From NCBI RefSeq assembly GCF_001693735.1, contig NZ_LWDV01000010.1:773415-837414 (forward strand): a DNA stretch of 64,000 nt. Reading direction: 5' to 3'. Within the stretch, counting starts at the first letter, position 1. Every line of letters starts with the position of its first letter. The position numbers and the translations under genes were made by a program. Below, one piece after another: positions 45,386 through 55,879 of this stretch. Source of the stretch: Orenia metallireducens (GTDB taxonomy: Bacteria; Bacillota; Halanaerobiia; Halobacteroidales; Halobacteroidaceae). A model generated the notes under the pieces. That model saw only the letters and a program-made list of their open reading frames with translations. It did not search any database and was not told where the DNA came from.

Positions 45386-48300
45386 TTATTCTTTTGTAGC
45401 TGCAACTTCATCCTTAGCAATTTCTGTTTCAGAAGTTTCTAAAGAATAATCCATTGCCGCATATCGTTGATACATTGTCCAACGACGTTGAGCTTCTTTC
45501 TTGTTTAACTCTAATAACTCTTCAGCTTTTTCTGGATTAATCTTATATAATTGTGAATAACGTCTTTCACTCATTAAGAAGTCTTGATATTTATCCCATT
45601 GAGGATCCTTACAATCGATTTGGAATGGATTCTTACCTTCTTCAGCTAAAGTAGGATCAAATCTGAATATTGGCCAATATCCACACTCAGTAGCTAATTT
45701 AGCTTGAGCTTGAGCATTAGTCAATCCACCCTTAACACCATGGTTGATACATGGAGAGTAAGCAATTACGATTGATGGTCCATTATGAGCTTCAGCCTCT
45801 AGCATAGCCTTTAGTACTTGGGCTTGGCTTGCACCATGAGATACTTGAGCTACATATACATGACCATAAGTCATAGCAATTGCAGCTAAGTCTTTCTTCT
45901 TACCAGACTTACCAGCAGCTGTAAACTTAGCAATAGAACCAGTTGGAGAAGCTTTAGAAGACTGTCCACCTGTGTTAGAGTAAACCTCTGTATCTACTAC
46001 TAAGATATTAATATCATCATTACTAGCGATTACATGGTCTAATCCACCATAACCGATGTCATAAGCCCATCCATCTCCACCAATCATCCAGTTAGATTGT
46101 TTTACGATGAAGTCTTTAACACCTAAGATTTCCTTAGCTGCTTCACAAGAGGTATTATCTAAAGCCTCAACTAGTTTAGCCTTTAAGTCTTTAGTAATAG
46201 CACCACTATTACGATTTTGAATCCATTCACCGAATAACTCTTGTAATTCAGGCTCTACTTGATCCATAGTTTCAGCCATAATACTTTGGATTCTATCACG
46301 AGTAGTTTCAGAAGCAACTCTCATACCGTATCCAAATTCAGCATTGTCCTCAAATAATGAGTTTGCCCATGCTGGACCTCTACCATCAGCATCTGTAGTA
46401 AATGGAGTTGCTGGGTAAGAACCACCATAGATTGAAGAACATCCAGTTGCATTTGCAATTGTCATTCTATCTCCAAATAATTGAGAAATTAACTTAACAT
46501 ATGGAGTCTCTCCACAGCCAGCACATGCTCCAGAGAATTCAAATAATGGTTTAGCAAATTGAGAACCTTTAACATTAGTTGTCTTTAATAAGTCATCCTT
46601 ATATGTTACTTCATTGAACATATATTCTGTATATTCTGCTTCTCCAGCTTCAATAGACTCTTTAATTGGTACCATTTCAAGAGCTTTATTACCTCTCATA
46701 CCTGGACATACATTAGCACAAACTCCACATCCAGTACAGTCTAATGGAGAAACTTGTAGACGATATTGTAATCCATCTAAACCTCTACCCATCGGCTTCT
46801 TAGTTACAAGACCTTCAGGAGCATTAGCAACCTCTTCTTTATCCATTAAGAATGGTCTAATTACTGCATGAGGACATACGAAAGCACATTGGTTACACTG
46901 AATACAGTTTTCATCAACCCATTTTGGAACAAAGTTAGCGATACCACGTTTTTCATAAGCTGCAGCACCATTAATCATAGTTCCATCTTCATAACCTTCA
47001 AATGCTGATACTGGTAATTCGTATCCTTTAATAGCATTGATTGGGTCTGCAATATTCTTAACGAAGTCCGGACGAGTTTCATCTACTTGAGCAGCTTCTT
47101 CTGCCTCTAGATTAGCCCAAGCTGGATCAACAGTTACTTCTACTAAACCTTCAGCACCTTTATCGATAGCTTTCCAGTTCATTTCAACAATCTCTTGACC
47201 TTTACGTCCATATAACTTTTCAGCATACTCTTTCATTAATTCTTGAGCTTTATCATAAGGCATGATTTGCTCATTTAACTTAAAGAATGCAGATTGCATG
47301 ATAGTATTAGTACGACGTCCTAATCCTATCTCTTGAGCCAAAGTTACAGCATCAATAATATAGAATTTAGCATCTTTTTCAGCTAATTGTTTTTTAACAC
47401 TATTAGGCATCTTTTCTACAATTTCATCAGCGCTAGAAACTGTATTTAATAAGAAGGTTCCTCCCTTACGTAAGCCACTTAACATATCATACTTATCTAA
47501 GTATGAATCAGTAGAACAGGATACGAAGTTAGGGTTAGATACTAAATAAGTGGATCTAACAGGGTCTTTTCCAAAACGTAAGTTAGAACGAGTTACCCCA
47601 CCTGATTTCTTAGAGTCATATGCAAAGTATCCTTGTGCATATAAATCAGTATTGTCACCGATAATCTTAATTGTGTTCTTGTTAGCACCAACAGTACCAT
47701 CAGAACCTAAACCATAGAATAATGCTTCAGTAACATCATCAGCCAATACGTTAACTTCTTCTCCTACTTCTAAAGATAAGTTAGTTACATCATCAACAAT
47801 ACCAATTGTAAAGTTATCTTTAGCTTCTCCTGCTAAGTTATCAAATACAGCAATGATTTGTGCAGGAGTAGTATCTTTTGAAGATAATCCATAACGTCCA
47901 CCAATGATTAATGGAGCATTCTCTTTACCATAAAATACTGACTTAACATCTAAATACAATGGCTCTCCTGCAGAACCAGGTTCTTTTGTTCTATCTAATA
48001 CAGCAATTCTTTCAACACTCTCTGGTAAAGCATTGAAGAAATATTTAGCACTAAATGGACGATATAAGTGAACAGTTAATAATCCTACTTTACGACCTTG
48101 AGCTACTAAATAGTCAACTGTTTCTTCAATAGTTTCAGTTACAGATCCCATAGCAATAACGATATCAGTTGCATCTTCAGCACCATAATATACAAATGGA
48201 GCATAGTCGCGTCCAGTTACTTTAGAGATCTCTTCCATATATTTTGCAGCAATATCAGGAAGTGCATCATAATATTTATTTTGAACTTCTCTAGTTTGGA

Positions 48301-48976
48301 AGTATACATCATCATTTTGAGCACTACCACGAGTTACAGGATGCTCAGGATTTAATGCATTGTTACGGAATTCTTGAACAGCATCTCTATCTAATAAACG
48401 ATCATATACTTCATAATCCATTAACTCAACCTTTTGAATCTCGTGAGAAGTACGGAATCCATCAAAGAAGTGTAAGAAAGGAACCTTACCTTCAATTGCA
48501 GCCAAGTGAGCTACCCCACCTAAATCCATAACCTCTTGTACTGATCCACTTGCTAACATAGCAAAACCAGTCTGTCTAGCAGCCATTACATCTTGGTGAT
48601 CACCAAAGATTGATAATGCTTGTGCAGCAATAGATCTAGCAGCTACATGAATAACCCCTGGTAATAATTCACCAGCGATTTTATACATATTAGGAACTTT
48701 TAACAGTAACCCTTGAGATGCAGTATATGTAGTAGTTAATGCACCTGCTTGTAAAGAACCGTGTACTGTTGCAGCGGCTCCAGCTTCTGATTGCATTTCT
48801 ACAACATTTACAGGCATACCAAATAAATTTTTCTTCCCTTGAGAAGCCCATAAGTCAACATACTCAGCCATCGGAGATGATGGTGTAATAGGATAAATAC
48901 CAGCTACTTCAGTAAATGCATAAGAAGTATATGCAGCAGCTTGATTTCCATCCATAGTTTTCATTTTTTTAGCCAA
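45386..48976 (-). CDS. nifJ: Pyruvate:ferredoxin (flavodoxin) oxidoreductase, single chain
   Basis: A 1196-residue fused PFOR that turns pyruvate and CoA into acetyl-CoA, CO2 and reduced ferredoxin. Domains in order: alpha-like (YPITPSSPMAEYVDLWASQG at 20-40), gamma-like (about 420-620), two 4Fe-4S motifs (CIQCNQCAFVCPHAV and CTGCGVCANVCPG, about 690-760), and the TPP domain (ACAGCGETPYV, GGDGWAYDIGYGGLDHV). SD AAGGGGGCGG lies eight bases before a TTG start at 48976; the ATG at 48964 is an alternative. It is probably the main catabolic enzyme, next to a separate four-subunit version. Confidence 0.97.
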   Translation of the reverse strand: MAKKMKTMDGNQAAAYTSYAFTEVAGIYPITPSSPMAEYVDLWASQGKKNLFGMPVNVVEMQSEAGAAATVHGSLQAGALTTTYTASQGLLLKVPNMYKIAGELLPGVIHVAARSIAAQALSIFGDHQDVMAARQTGFAMLASGSVQEVMDLGGVAHLAAIEGKVPFLHFFDGFRTSHEIQKVELMDYEVYDRLLDRDAVQEFRNNALNPEHPVTRGSAQNDDVYFQTREVQNKYYDALPDIAAKYMEEISKVTGRDYAPFVYYGAEDATDIVIAMGSVTETIEETVDYLVAQGRKVGLLTVHLYRPFSAKYFFNALPESVERIAVLDRTKEPGSAGEPLYLDVKSVFYGKENAPLIIGGRYGLSSKDTTPAQIIAVFDNLAGEAKDNFTIGIVDDVTNLSLEVGEEVNVLADDVTEALFYGLGSDGTVGANKNTIKIIGDNTDLYAQGYFAYDSKKSGGVTRSNLRFGKDPVRSTYLVSNPNFVSCSTDSYLDKYDMLSGLRKGGTFLLNTVSSADEIVEKMPNSVKKQLAEKDAKFYIIDAVTLAQEIGLGRRTNTIMQSAFFKLNEQIMPYDKAQELMKEYAEKLYGRKGQEIVEMNWKAIDKGAEGLVEVTVDPAWANLEAEEAAQVDETRPDFVKNIADPINAIKGYELPVSAFEGYEDGTMINGAAAYEKRGIANFVPKWVDENCIQCNQCAFVCPHAVIRPFLMDKEEVANAPEGLVTKKPMGRGLDGLQYRLQVSPLDCTGCGVCANVCPGMRGNKALEMVPIKESIEAGEAEYTEYMFNEVTYKDDLLKTTNVKGSQFAKPLFEFSGACAGCGETPYVKLISQLFGDRMTIANATGCSSIYGGSYPATPFTTDADGRGPAWANSLFEDNAEFGYGMRVASETTRDRIQSIMAETMDQVEPELQELFGEWIQNRNSGAITKDLKAKLVEALDNTSCEAAKEILGVKDFIVKQSNWMIGGDGWAYDIGYGGLDHVIASNDDINILVVDTEVYSNTGGQSSKASPTGSIAKFTAAGKSGKKKDLAAIAMTYGHVYVAQVSHGASQAQVLKAMLEAEAHNGPSIVIAYSPCINHGVKGGLTNAQAQAKLATECGYWPIFRFDPTLAEEGKNPFQIDCKDPQWDKYQDFLMSERRYSQLYKINPEKAEELLELNKKEAQRRWTMYQRYAAMDYSLETSETEIAKDEVAATKE

Positions 48977-49132
48977 TCTTTCCGCCCCCTTGTTTTATGT
49001 TTATGCTACCTTCTAAAATTACATATTTTTAGTATACTACAACTATTAATACTAGTCAAATGTTCTAATTTTCAAAAAACTCTATCAATTATCACAAAAT
49101 CTTTGTTAAATAATTATCATAAAACTTTTTAA

Positions 49133-49158
49133 AAAAACCACTTTGAAAGTGGCTTTTT
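49133..49158 (-). terminator. Terminator of the dnaX-yaaK-recR operon
   Basis: CCACTTTGAAAGTGG with flanking A and T runs lies at the recR stop codon. Confidence 0.8.
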
Positions 49159-49753
49159 AAATCTCTCTTCTACCTTCTAAGGCTTTTGATAAGGTTACTT
49201 CATCAGCATATTCTAAATCCCCACCAACTGGTAAGCCATGAGCTATTCTAGTCACTTTAATCCCTAAAGGTTTTAAGAGCTTAGATATGTACATCGCAGT
49301 AGCTTCTCCTTCGACATTAGGGTCAGTAGCTAAGATAACCTCAGAAATATTCTCATCCAATCTTGGAAGCAGACTTTTTATCTTGATATCTTCTGGACCA
49401 ACTCCATCAATAGGTGAGATAGCCCCATGTAAAACATGATAAACACCCTTGTATTCTCCTGTCTTTTCCATAGCAATAACATCTTTTACCTCTTCTACTA
49501 CACAAATTAAACTCTTATCCCTTCTGTGTTCACTACATATTTGACAAGGATCATTTTGGGTTAAATTATTACAAATGGAACAATACGATAATTTATTTTT
49601 TATTTCAGAAATAGACTTAGCTAAATCTTGAGCATCTTTTTGGTCCATCCCCAAAATATGAAAAGCTAATCTCTGTGCAGTCTTTGGTCCCACTCCTGGT
49701 AATTTAGAGAGTTGACCAATTAATTGCGATAAGGGCTGTGCATAGTATCTCAT
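49157..49753 (-). CDS. recR: Recombination protein RecR
   Basis: A 198-residue DNA repair protein that works with RecO and RecF to load RecA. The helix-hairpin-helix [20 protein letters not shown], the zinc finger [16 protein letters not shown] and the TOPRIM region [18 protein letters not shown] are all present. It lies 20 bases after yaaK in the dnaX-yaaK-recR operon. Confidence 0.97.
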   Translation of the reverse strand: MRYYAQPLSQLIGQLSKLPGVGPKTAQRLAFHILGMDQKDAQDLAKSISEIKNKLSYCSICNNLTQNDPCQICSEHRRDKSLICVVEEVKDVIAMEKTGEYKGVYHVLHGAISPIDGVGPEDIKIKSLLPRLDENISEVILATDPNVEGEATAMYISKLLKPLGIKVTRIAHGLPVGGDLEYADEVTLSKALEGRREI

Positions 49754-49772
49754 AATTTATTTCCCCTTAAAC

Positions 49773-50081
49773 TTAGAATAGTCCTGGAATATTCATACCA
49801 CCTGTTAATTTGCCCATCTCTTTTTGAGTCATGTCTTGAACTTTACGCATAGATTCATTAACTGCTGCTAAAATTAAATCCTCTAACATTTCAACATCAT
49901 CAGGGTCTACTGCATCAGGGTCAATCTTTATTCCAACAATCTCTTGTTGTCCATTAGCTGTTACAGTCACCATTCCACCACCAGCTGATGCTTCAACAGT
50001 CTTCTTAGCTAGCTCATCTTGCATCTTTGCCATTTGCCCTTGCATTTTTTGAACTTGTTTCATCATTTTACCCATATCCAT
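49773..50081 (-). CDS. yaaK: YbaB/EbfC nucleoid-associated protein
   Basis: A 102-residue DNA-binding protein of the YbaB/EbfC family. [20 protein letters not shown] is the N-terminal helix, and [20 protein letters not shown] is the central strand region. It forms dimers that coat DNA and lies between dnaX and recR in most bacteria. The ATG at 50081 is chosen, nine bases after AGGAGG; the ATG at 50090 touches that site. Confidence 0.94.
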   Translation of the reverse strand: MDMGKMMKQVQKMQGQMAKMQDELAKKTVEASAGGGMVTVTANGQQEIVGIKIDPDAVDPDDVEMLEDLILAAVNESMRKVQDMTQKEMGKLTGGMNIPGLF

Positions 50082-50111
50082 AAATACCATCCTCCTATAA
50101 ATAAAAAATTA

Positions 50112-51761
50112 TTATTTGCTAATCTCCTCAACTTTAACAACTGTACCATTAAATAAATCAATAGCTTTCTTAACTAAAGGATGCTCTAATATCTCTTCTT
50201 CTTTATCTTTACCTTCATTATTAATATTTCCAGAAAAAATACATTTAACCTTCAAACTAACTCCCAAAAACTTTTTTAATACTGCAACAACAGTATCTTG
50301 CTCTCTTTCTACAGAATCTTTATGGAACTCATGCTCAAAAGAGATAAATAATTTGTTACCTTCAACCTTTGCTGGTACTGCATCTTTTAATAATGCTTGT
50401 AATCTCATCTTCTTATTAGATTTGAGATAATCTAATATCTCTTCCCATTTATCTCTTATTGTATCTATATCAATATCAACAGGAGCAGAAACCTCTACAA
50501 GATTTTTATCTTCTATATTATCATTTAAGGAGTTAGAATGTCTAATAATATCTTCTTCACTATCTAATTTTACTTCAGATTTATTATCTATATTATTTAC
50601 TATTATATTTCCGCTATCCACCATCTCTTCTAATCTAGACAGACGCTCTATTAAGTTATCTAAAGATTTTTCTTCATCAAGCTTAATTAACTTAATAATT
50701 CCCATTTCTAAATTAATACGAGGTTGAATTGTATGCTTTAAATCATAATGTACCTGATTTAAGATATTTACCCACTTTAATAATTGGTTAACCTGCAATT
50801 TTTCAGCTTGCTTTTCTAATTTATCTTTATTTTCAATAGTAATATCTACTATTTTACTAATATCTTTACATTCTTTCACTAATAATAAATTACGAAAATG
50901 ATTAATTAAATCACTTGCAAATTTGGATATATTCTTTCCTTGTTTTATAATTTTATTAATCAATCCTAAACTACTTTCTATTTCTTTATTCAAGATTGTG
51001 TCTGTCAACTGAAATAATATTTCATCACTTACCAGCCCTAGCACTTCTTCAACATCTTCAAGACTAAGCTCTTTTCCACTAAAGGAGATAGCTTGGTCTA
51101 AAATACTGATAGCATCTCTCATCCCACCATCAGCATTACGAGCAATAGTAGCTAAAACCTCAGCTGAAGCTTCAACACTTTCTTGACTACAAATATAAGC
51201 CAGCCGCTCCTTAATATCATTAATAGATAGGCGACTAAAATCAAACCTTTGACACCTAGATAAGATAGTAGGTAAGAGTCTATGAGGCTCTGTTGTAGCT
51301 AAAATAAAAATAACATAGTCAGGTGGCTCTTCTAAAGTTTTTAATAAAGCATTAAAAGCCTCTGTTGTTAACATATGTACTTCATCTATAATATATACTT
51401 TATAATTACCCTCAGTAGGAGAAAATTTAACCTTTTCCCTTAAATCTCTAATTTCATCAATTCCCCGATTAGAGGCAGCATCTATCTCAATGACATCGAT
51501 TGAATTATTATTTCTAATCTTATCACAAGAATCACAGCCATCACACGGATTAACAGTTGGCCCTTCTTTACAATTTAATGCTTTGGCTAAAATCTTAGCA
51601 GTACTAGTTTTACCAGTACCTCTAGGTCCACAAAATAGATAAGCATGAGCTATTCTATCCATTTTGATTGCATTTTGTAAAGTTTTAACTACATTCTGTT
51701 GACCAGCAATATCAGAAAACTTCTGTGGACGCCATTTTCTATAAAGTGAAATGTAGGCCAT
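50112..51761 (-). CDS. dnaX: DNA polymerase III subunits gamma/tau
   Basis: A 549-residue clamp-loader ATPase. YISLYRKWRPQKFSDIAGQQ at the N-terminus, Walker A GPRGTGKTSTAKILAKALNC, zinc ligands CDGCDSCDKI and the DEVHMLTTEAFNALLKTLEE box identify it. The C-terminal 180 residues are tau-specific. The long frame from 51836 overlaps the SRP RNA, so the ATG at 51761 (or 51764), after TTTGGGGG, is the real start. A frameshift-made gamma form cannot be judged here. Confidence 0.95.
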   Translation of the reverse strand: MAYISLYRKWRPQKFSDIAGQQNVVKTLQNAIKMDRIAHAYLFCGPRGTGKTSTAKILAKALNCKEGPTVNPCDGCDSCDKIRNNNSIDVIEIDAASNRGIDEIRDLREKVKFSPTEGNYKVYIIDEVHMLTTEAFNALLKTLEEPPDYVIFILATTEPHRLLPTILSRCQRFDFSRLSINDIKERLAYICSQESVEASAEVLATIARNADGGMRDAISILDQAISFSGKELSLEDVEEVLGLVSDEILFQLTDTILNKEIESSLGLINKIIKQGKNISKFASDLINHFRNLLLVKECKDISKIVDITIENKDKLEKQAEKLQVNQLLKWVNILNQVHYDLKHTIQPRINLEMGIIKLIKLDEEKSLDNLIERLSRLEEMVDSGNIIVNNIDNKSEVKLDSEEDIIRHSNSLNDNIEDKNLVEVSAPVDIDIDTIRDKWEEILDYLKSNKKMRLQALLKDAVPAKVEGNKLFISFEHEFHKDSVEREQDTVVAVLKKFLGVSLKVKCIFSGNINNEGKDKEEEILEHPLVKKAIDLFNGTVVKVEEISK

Positions 51762-51802
51762 CATATAACCCCCAAATAAATTTATATCATAATAATAAGA
51801 AA

Positions 51803-52073
51803 GGACCGTGCATTCGCGTTCACCTACCTCCTCCAAGCGTTACTTAAGCAGTTAGCTCGAATTAGGCACCCCTACGGCACACGGAAGACATTTACTTACC
51901 GCTGCTTCCTTCCGGACCTGACGGGGTTCATAAAGCTCCGTTGCGTAGGACCCAATTGTCAACACCACTTACTTAAGCCAGACCTCACAGAAGATAGACT
52001 TAGGCGAACTTCAATCCCGCTATAGCGGATTGCGGGTTACAGGGTACCGCTACCACCCCATTTAGCACGGTCA
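51803..52073 (-). ncRNA. ffs: Signal recognition particle RNA, large Bacillus type
   Basis: About 270 nt. The conserved apical hairpin reads GTCAGGTCCGGAAGGAAGCA on the minus strand (51905-51925). The 5' Alu part CCGTGCTAAATGGGGTGGTA is present, and the ends pair (GACCGTGC with GCACGGTC). This is the long form with Alu domain as in Bacillus and Clostridium. It lies between the tRNA-Ser(GGA) and dnaX, as in B. subtilis. An extended -10 (TGTTATAAT) lies at 52113-52121, followed by a small hairpin before the RNA. Confidence 0.94.
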
Positions 52074-52227
52074 CAATTTATATAAAGGCAAAAGCCTTTA
52101 TTACATAATTTAATTATAACACTTATAATTTTATCAAAGATAAAATCATAAGTCAACATGAAGTAAAAAATAGCATCAATTACGAAATAATCAATAAAAT
52201 AAAAACACCTTACAGTGATAGTTTTTA

Positions 52228-52319
52228 TGGCGGAGAGGGAGGGATTTGAACCCTCGGTAGACGTTAATCTACACTCGCTTTCCAGGCGAGCCCCTTAAGC
52301 CAGACTCGGACACCTCTCC
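52228..52319 (-). tRNA. tRNA-Ser(GGA)
   Basis: Acceptor GGAGAGG pairs with CCTCTCC, followed by G-CCA. The anticodon loop in CTCGCCTGGAAAGCGAG reads GGA. A long variable arm, typical of serine tRNAs, is present. CCA is encoded. Confidence 0.95.
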
Positions 52320-52323
52320 ATAT

Positions 52324-52770
52324 TTATCTTAATCTCTTAAAGAAAGATCTCATTATTTGACGACATTGATCTTCTAAAATGCCATGTTCTACTTCTAACC
52401 TATGATTTAATAGATTAGAGTCTACTAAATTAAATAAAGTCCCAGCAGCTCCACCTTTAGGATCAGTTGCACCATAGACTAAAGCATCAACTCTAGATTG
52501 AACTAATGCACCAGCACACATAGGACAAGGTTCAACAGTGACATACAAAGTACATCCATTTAAACGCCAGCCACCCAACTTTTTAGCAGCTTGACGGATA
52601 ACCAGTACCTCTGCATGAGCTGTTGCATCTTGCAACTCTTCCTTTAAATTATGAGCTCTAGCTACAATCTTATCATCTTTAACGATTATAGCACCTATTG
52701 GAACTTCTTCTTTATCAAAAGCTTTATTAGCTTCTTTTAAAGCTTCTTTCATATAATATTCTTTATTCAT
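52324..52770 (-). CDS. tadA: tRNA-specific adenosine deaminase TadA
   Basis: A 148-residue zinc deaminase that converts A34 of tRNA-Arg(ACG) to inosine. DATAHAEVLVIRQAAKKLGG carries the HAE motif, and VEPCPMCAGALVQSRVDALV carries PCxxC. The next gene upstream, 18 bases away, is tRNA-Arg(ACG), its expected substrate. The gene order tadA, SRP RNA, dnaX is conserved with B. subtilis (yaaJ-scr-dnaX). Confidence 0.96.
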   Translation of the reverse strand: MNKEYYMKEALKEANKAFDKEEVPIGAIIVKDDKIVARAHNLKEELQDATAHAEVLVIRQAAKKLGGWRLNGCTLYVTVEPCPMCAGALVQSRVDALVYGATDPKGGAAGTLFNLVDSNLLNHRLEVEHGILEDQCRQIMRSFFKRLR

Positions 52771-52787
52771 CTTTTCACCTAAATTTA

Positions 52788-52864
<77 letters not shown>

Positions 52865-52872
52865 ATAATATA

Positions 52873-52966
52873 TGGCGGAGAGAGAGGGATTCGAACCCTC
52901 GCTAGGGAGTATTCCCTACTACAGGTTTAGCAAACCCGCCCCTTCAGCCTACTTGGGTATCTCTCC
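52873..52966 (-). tRNA. tRNA-Ser(GCT), copy 1
   Basis: Acceptor GGAGAGA pairs with TCTCTCC; the anticodon arm GGTTTGCTAAACC reads GCT. The variable arm TAGGGA-ATAC-TCCCTA is fully paired. CCA is encoded. Confidence 0.95.
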
Positions 52967-53059
52967 ATACTGATTTAAAATTATTAAACTAACAACATTT
53001 ATAAATTGTATAACAATTTCTTTAAACTATCAACTGGTTAATGTTAACAATAATATAAA

Positions 53060-53151
<92 letters not shown>

Positions 53152-53339
53152 AATTTTTATTAAATTATTCAGACGCTAGACCATTATATAATACTAGAAA
53201 AGATCTGTCAAGGACATTTGAAAGAATTTTTAATTAAAACCTCTTTCAAATAGTTTGTCCTTTCCCTGCGACAGATATAATGATAACATAAACTATAAAC
53301 AAAATCAAATTCCTTTTTTTGTAAAATATTAATTATTTC

Positions 53340-53984
53340 TTACATTTCACCTTTTATCTTAAAAGATAATCTCAATAGCCCTTCGGTAAGATGTTCATTT
53401 TCCACAGATATCTCCTTAGGAACCTTTAAATCCACAGGAGCAAAGTTCCAAATACCCTTTACACCAGCCGAAACTAATTGGTTAGCAACATCTTGAGCGG
53501 ATTCCTCAGGTACTGCAATAATACCTATGTTAATATCATTATCTTTAACATATTGATCTAAATTAATAATATCTCTAACTTTAATCCCGTTAATTGTCAT
53601 CCCTACCAATCTTGGGTTAATATCAAAAGCAGTTAATAAATTAAATCCTCTTCTTTTAAAATCTGTAGCACTAATTAAAGCTTGACCTAAATTTCCTACA
53701 CCTACCAATACCATATTGCTCTTCTTCTCTATACCCATTACTTTAGCTAAAGCATTGTATAACTTCTCTACATTATAGCCATAGCCTTGCTGACCAAAGT
53801 TACCAAAGTGATTGAGATCTTGTCTAAGTTGGGGAGCTGAAACTCCAACAATTTCTCCAAATTCTCGTGAAGAAATTTTTTCTACACCTTTTTTTAATAA
53901 TTTACCTAAATGACGGTGGTATTTAGGTAACCTTTTAATAACAGCAGTGGGTATTACAATTGTCTTTCCTTCTTTATGAATCAT
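53340..53984 (-). CDS. rex: Redox-sensing transcriptional repressor Rex
   Basis: A 214-residue repressor that senses the NADH/NAD+ ratio. VIKRLPKYHRHLGKLLKKGV and SAPQLRQDLNHFGNFGQQGY form the winged helix. VLVGVGNLGQALIS is the Rossmann NAD motif, with FDINPRLVG after it. It usually controls fermentation and hydrogenase genes. It lies directly downstream of a broken hydrogenase gene; AAAGGGGGAT within the end of that pseudogene is its ribosome binding site. Confidence 0.96.
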   Translation of the reverse strand: MIHKEGKTIVIPTAVIKRLPKYHRHLGKLLKKGVEKISSREFGEIVGVSAPQLRQDLNHFGNFGQQGYGYNVEKLYNALAKVMGIEKKSNMVLVGVGNLGQALISATDFKRRGFNLLTAFDINPRLVGMTINGIKVRDIINLDQYVKDNDINIGIIAVPEESAQDVANQLVSAGVKGIWNFAPVDLKVPKEISVENEHLTEGLLRLSFKIKGEM

Positions 53985-53999
53985 AATAAAATCCCCCTT

Positions 54000-54745
54000 T
54001 TATTTACGGTGAAATTTATGACTCCCAAATCGACTTATAAAAGCTTTAGCTTTTTTATTATGTACTAAATATCTTATGTTAGATTGTTCGCCAAAATCAT
54101 TCACTTGCTTGGTTATAAATTTAGTATTCATTAGTGTTGCAGGCCCTCCTACACAACCTTCTTGCCTTCTATAAAGCAATTTTGATATTGATTAGCTTTA
54201 GCCAATCTCAATACTTTAATACACTCCTTTAGACCTTGAGCCTTAATTGTATTGAACTCTTTATTTGGATCAATCTAAGATACAGAACCTTCTAGGGCTT
54301 TAATTAATCCACCACTTCTAGCAAAAATTCTTCCGTCATCAGTAGCATCTTCAAAATTATTACCATCAGAAATACTAGCTAAGTTAATTCTAGCTCCTAC
54401 AAACATAAATCCTAACTCTTCAAAGGTTAATACAGCATCTACTGCCTTATTCTTCAATGCTTCATCCTTTTTAGCAATACAAGGTCCTATAAATACTACT
54501 TTAGAATTTGGGTATTCCTCTTTTAAAACTCTAGCCAAGGCAACCATAGGTGATACGGTACTAGATATATTCTCGATTATTTCCGAGAATTCCTGCTCAA
54601 TTAGAGCTAAAAAAGCCGGACAACAGGAAGTGGTTAAATAATCCTGTTTATCGGGAACCTTATCTAAGAATTCTTTACTCTCTTCTATAGCAACCATATC
54701 AGCTCCTAAGGCAACTTCCTTTATAAAGCTAAAACCACTCTACTA
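54000..54745 (-). pseudogene. Broken [FeFe]-hydrogenase gene
   Basis: The remnant starts without a start codon near 54745 (SFIKEVALGADMVAIEES) and shows the H-cluster motifs TTSCCPAFLAL and VVFIGPCIAKKDEA. A TAG at 54275-54277 ends the first part after ALEGSVS. The same frame continues (IDPNKEFNTIKAQGL) to a second TAG at 54149-54151. A one-base shift then restores GCVGGPATLMN, the third cysteine motif, and the frame ends at 54000. The N-terminal ferredoxin and half of the H-cluster domain are missing. The junction lies at the end of the SpoIIE-type gene. Confidence 0.88.
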
Positions 54746-55877
54746 TTACCTTCTTCCCTTTATCTTTCAAACAATTTACTAACCTTTTTACAATCTGCTT
54801 TCTAATTGCCATATTTTCAGGCAACCTCAAACTCTGATGTGCTGGATTAATCTTCTTACCTATTAACATCTTAATGCTATCACTTTCTAGTAATAACCTA
54901 GCCAATTCAGTTGCTCCGTCCCTCTGTTTAGGCAAGTCTTCTTGACAATTTATATTTATAATTCTTTCTACGGTCTTATTTAAAGTCAATAACCCCTCAG
55001 TGACTAAATCTATTCCATCCAACTGAGAAGTAGGAGGTATTTCAGGATCATAGTATACCAAACTAACCTCTAATTCTTTATCCAACTCTCTAGAAACTAT
55101 CTGAGCACTAGTACCTCCTGCAATTACCTTTTTTCCTGAATTAGAAATTAATTTATTAACAATCTCTTTATCTCTCTGAATACTTTTAGGTGGTCCACTG
55201 AATAATGTCAGTTCTCTTTCTTCTCTAAAATGTGCAATAACAGCTGTAGTATCGTCACCAGGCTCCATACAATAATAAGCATTACAAACCTCAATTAATT
55301 CCTCTACTAACTTATTACTACTTTGGTACTTACCAATAATACGTTCAAAATGCTCTGCAATTCCATCCCAACCCAATCCAAAATTAAGTAGACCACCTAT
55401 CCCAGCATGAGTTACACCATCACTAACCAACATTATCATTTCATTATTCTTTAATCGAAAATAAGCTTCATTTATCTTCTTATCAGCTACTTTTCTTGTT
55501 TTCATCTCTATTTTAGAGATATTACCTTTACTATCAATAAAAAAAGAAGTCGGATTATCCATCTCGACTAAATAAGCCTTACCATCATTAAATATCTGTA
55601 AAATTGATAAAGTAGAATAAGCTAACTGTCTCTCTTTACAAACTGGCAATGTATTAGTAATTGTATCTACAACCTCTTCTAAAGGTACCCCTTTTTTTAA
55701 TAATCTACTGGCAATCTTTGTAGTTAAAGTGGATAATATGTTTGCTTTTACTCCGCTACCTAGTCCATCAGATAAGACTATAATTTTACTATCTTCATTC
55801 TCTACAATTTCTACATTATCTCCACATAACTCTTCATTATATTTTGAAATACTAGCAACACTGGTCTCTACAAACAT
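54729..55877 (-). CDS. SpoIIE-family protein phosphatase of hydrogenase cluster
   Basis: A 382-residue PP2C-type serine phosphatase. SKIIVLSDGLGSGVKANILS and IMLVSDGVTHAGIGG carry the metal-binding Asp residues, and GDDTTAVIAHF is the last motif. The C-terminal 150 residues (LTLFSGPPKSIQRDKEIVNK) are an added domain of unknown role. There are no membrane segments, unlike sporulation SpoIIE. The start lies two bases after the stop of the hydrogenase-sensor gene, with AGGAGG inside that gene's end, so the two are coupled. Similar trios occur in hydrogenase clusters of thermophilic and halophilic Clostridia. Confidence 0.88.
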   Translation of the reverse strand: MFVETSVASISKYNEELCGDNVEIVENEDSKIIVLSDGLGSGVKANILSTLTTKIASRLLKKGVPLEEVVDTITNTLPVCKERQLAYSTLSILQIFNDGKAYLVEMDNPTSFFIDSKGNISKIEMKTRKVADKKINEAYFRLKNNEMIMLVSDGVTHAGIGGLLNFGLGWDGIAEHFERIIGKYQSSNKLVEELIEVCNAYYCMEPGDDTTAVIAHFREERELTLFSGPPKSIQRDKEIVNKLISNSGKKVIAGGTSAQIVSRELDKELEVSLVYYDPEIPPTSQLDGIDLVTEGLLTLNKTVERIININCQEDLPKQRDGATELARLLLESDSIKMLIGKKINPAHQSLRLPENMAIRKQIVKRLVNCLKDKGKKVIVEWF

Positions 55878-55879
55878 AA

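Noticed and set aside
51762..51836. Longer N-terminus for dnaX
   Set aside because: It would overlap the 3' end of the SRP RNA, and the family begins at the YISLYRKWRP motif; the ribosome binding site TTTGGGGG supports the inner ATG.
54275..54697. 140-residue hydrogenase-domain protein as a real gene
   Set aside because: Coding sequence continues upstream of its first ATG and downstream past its stop; it is part of a broken gene.
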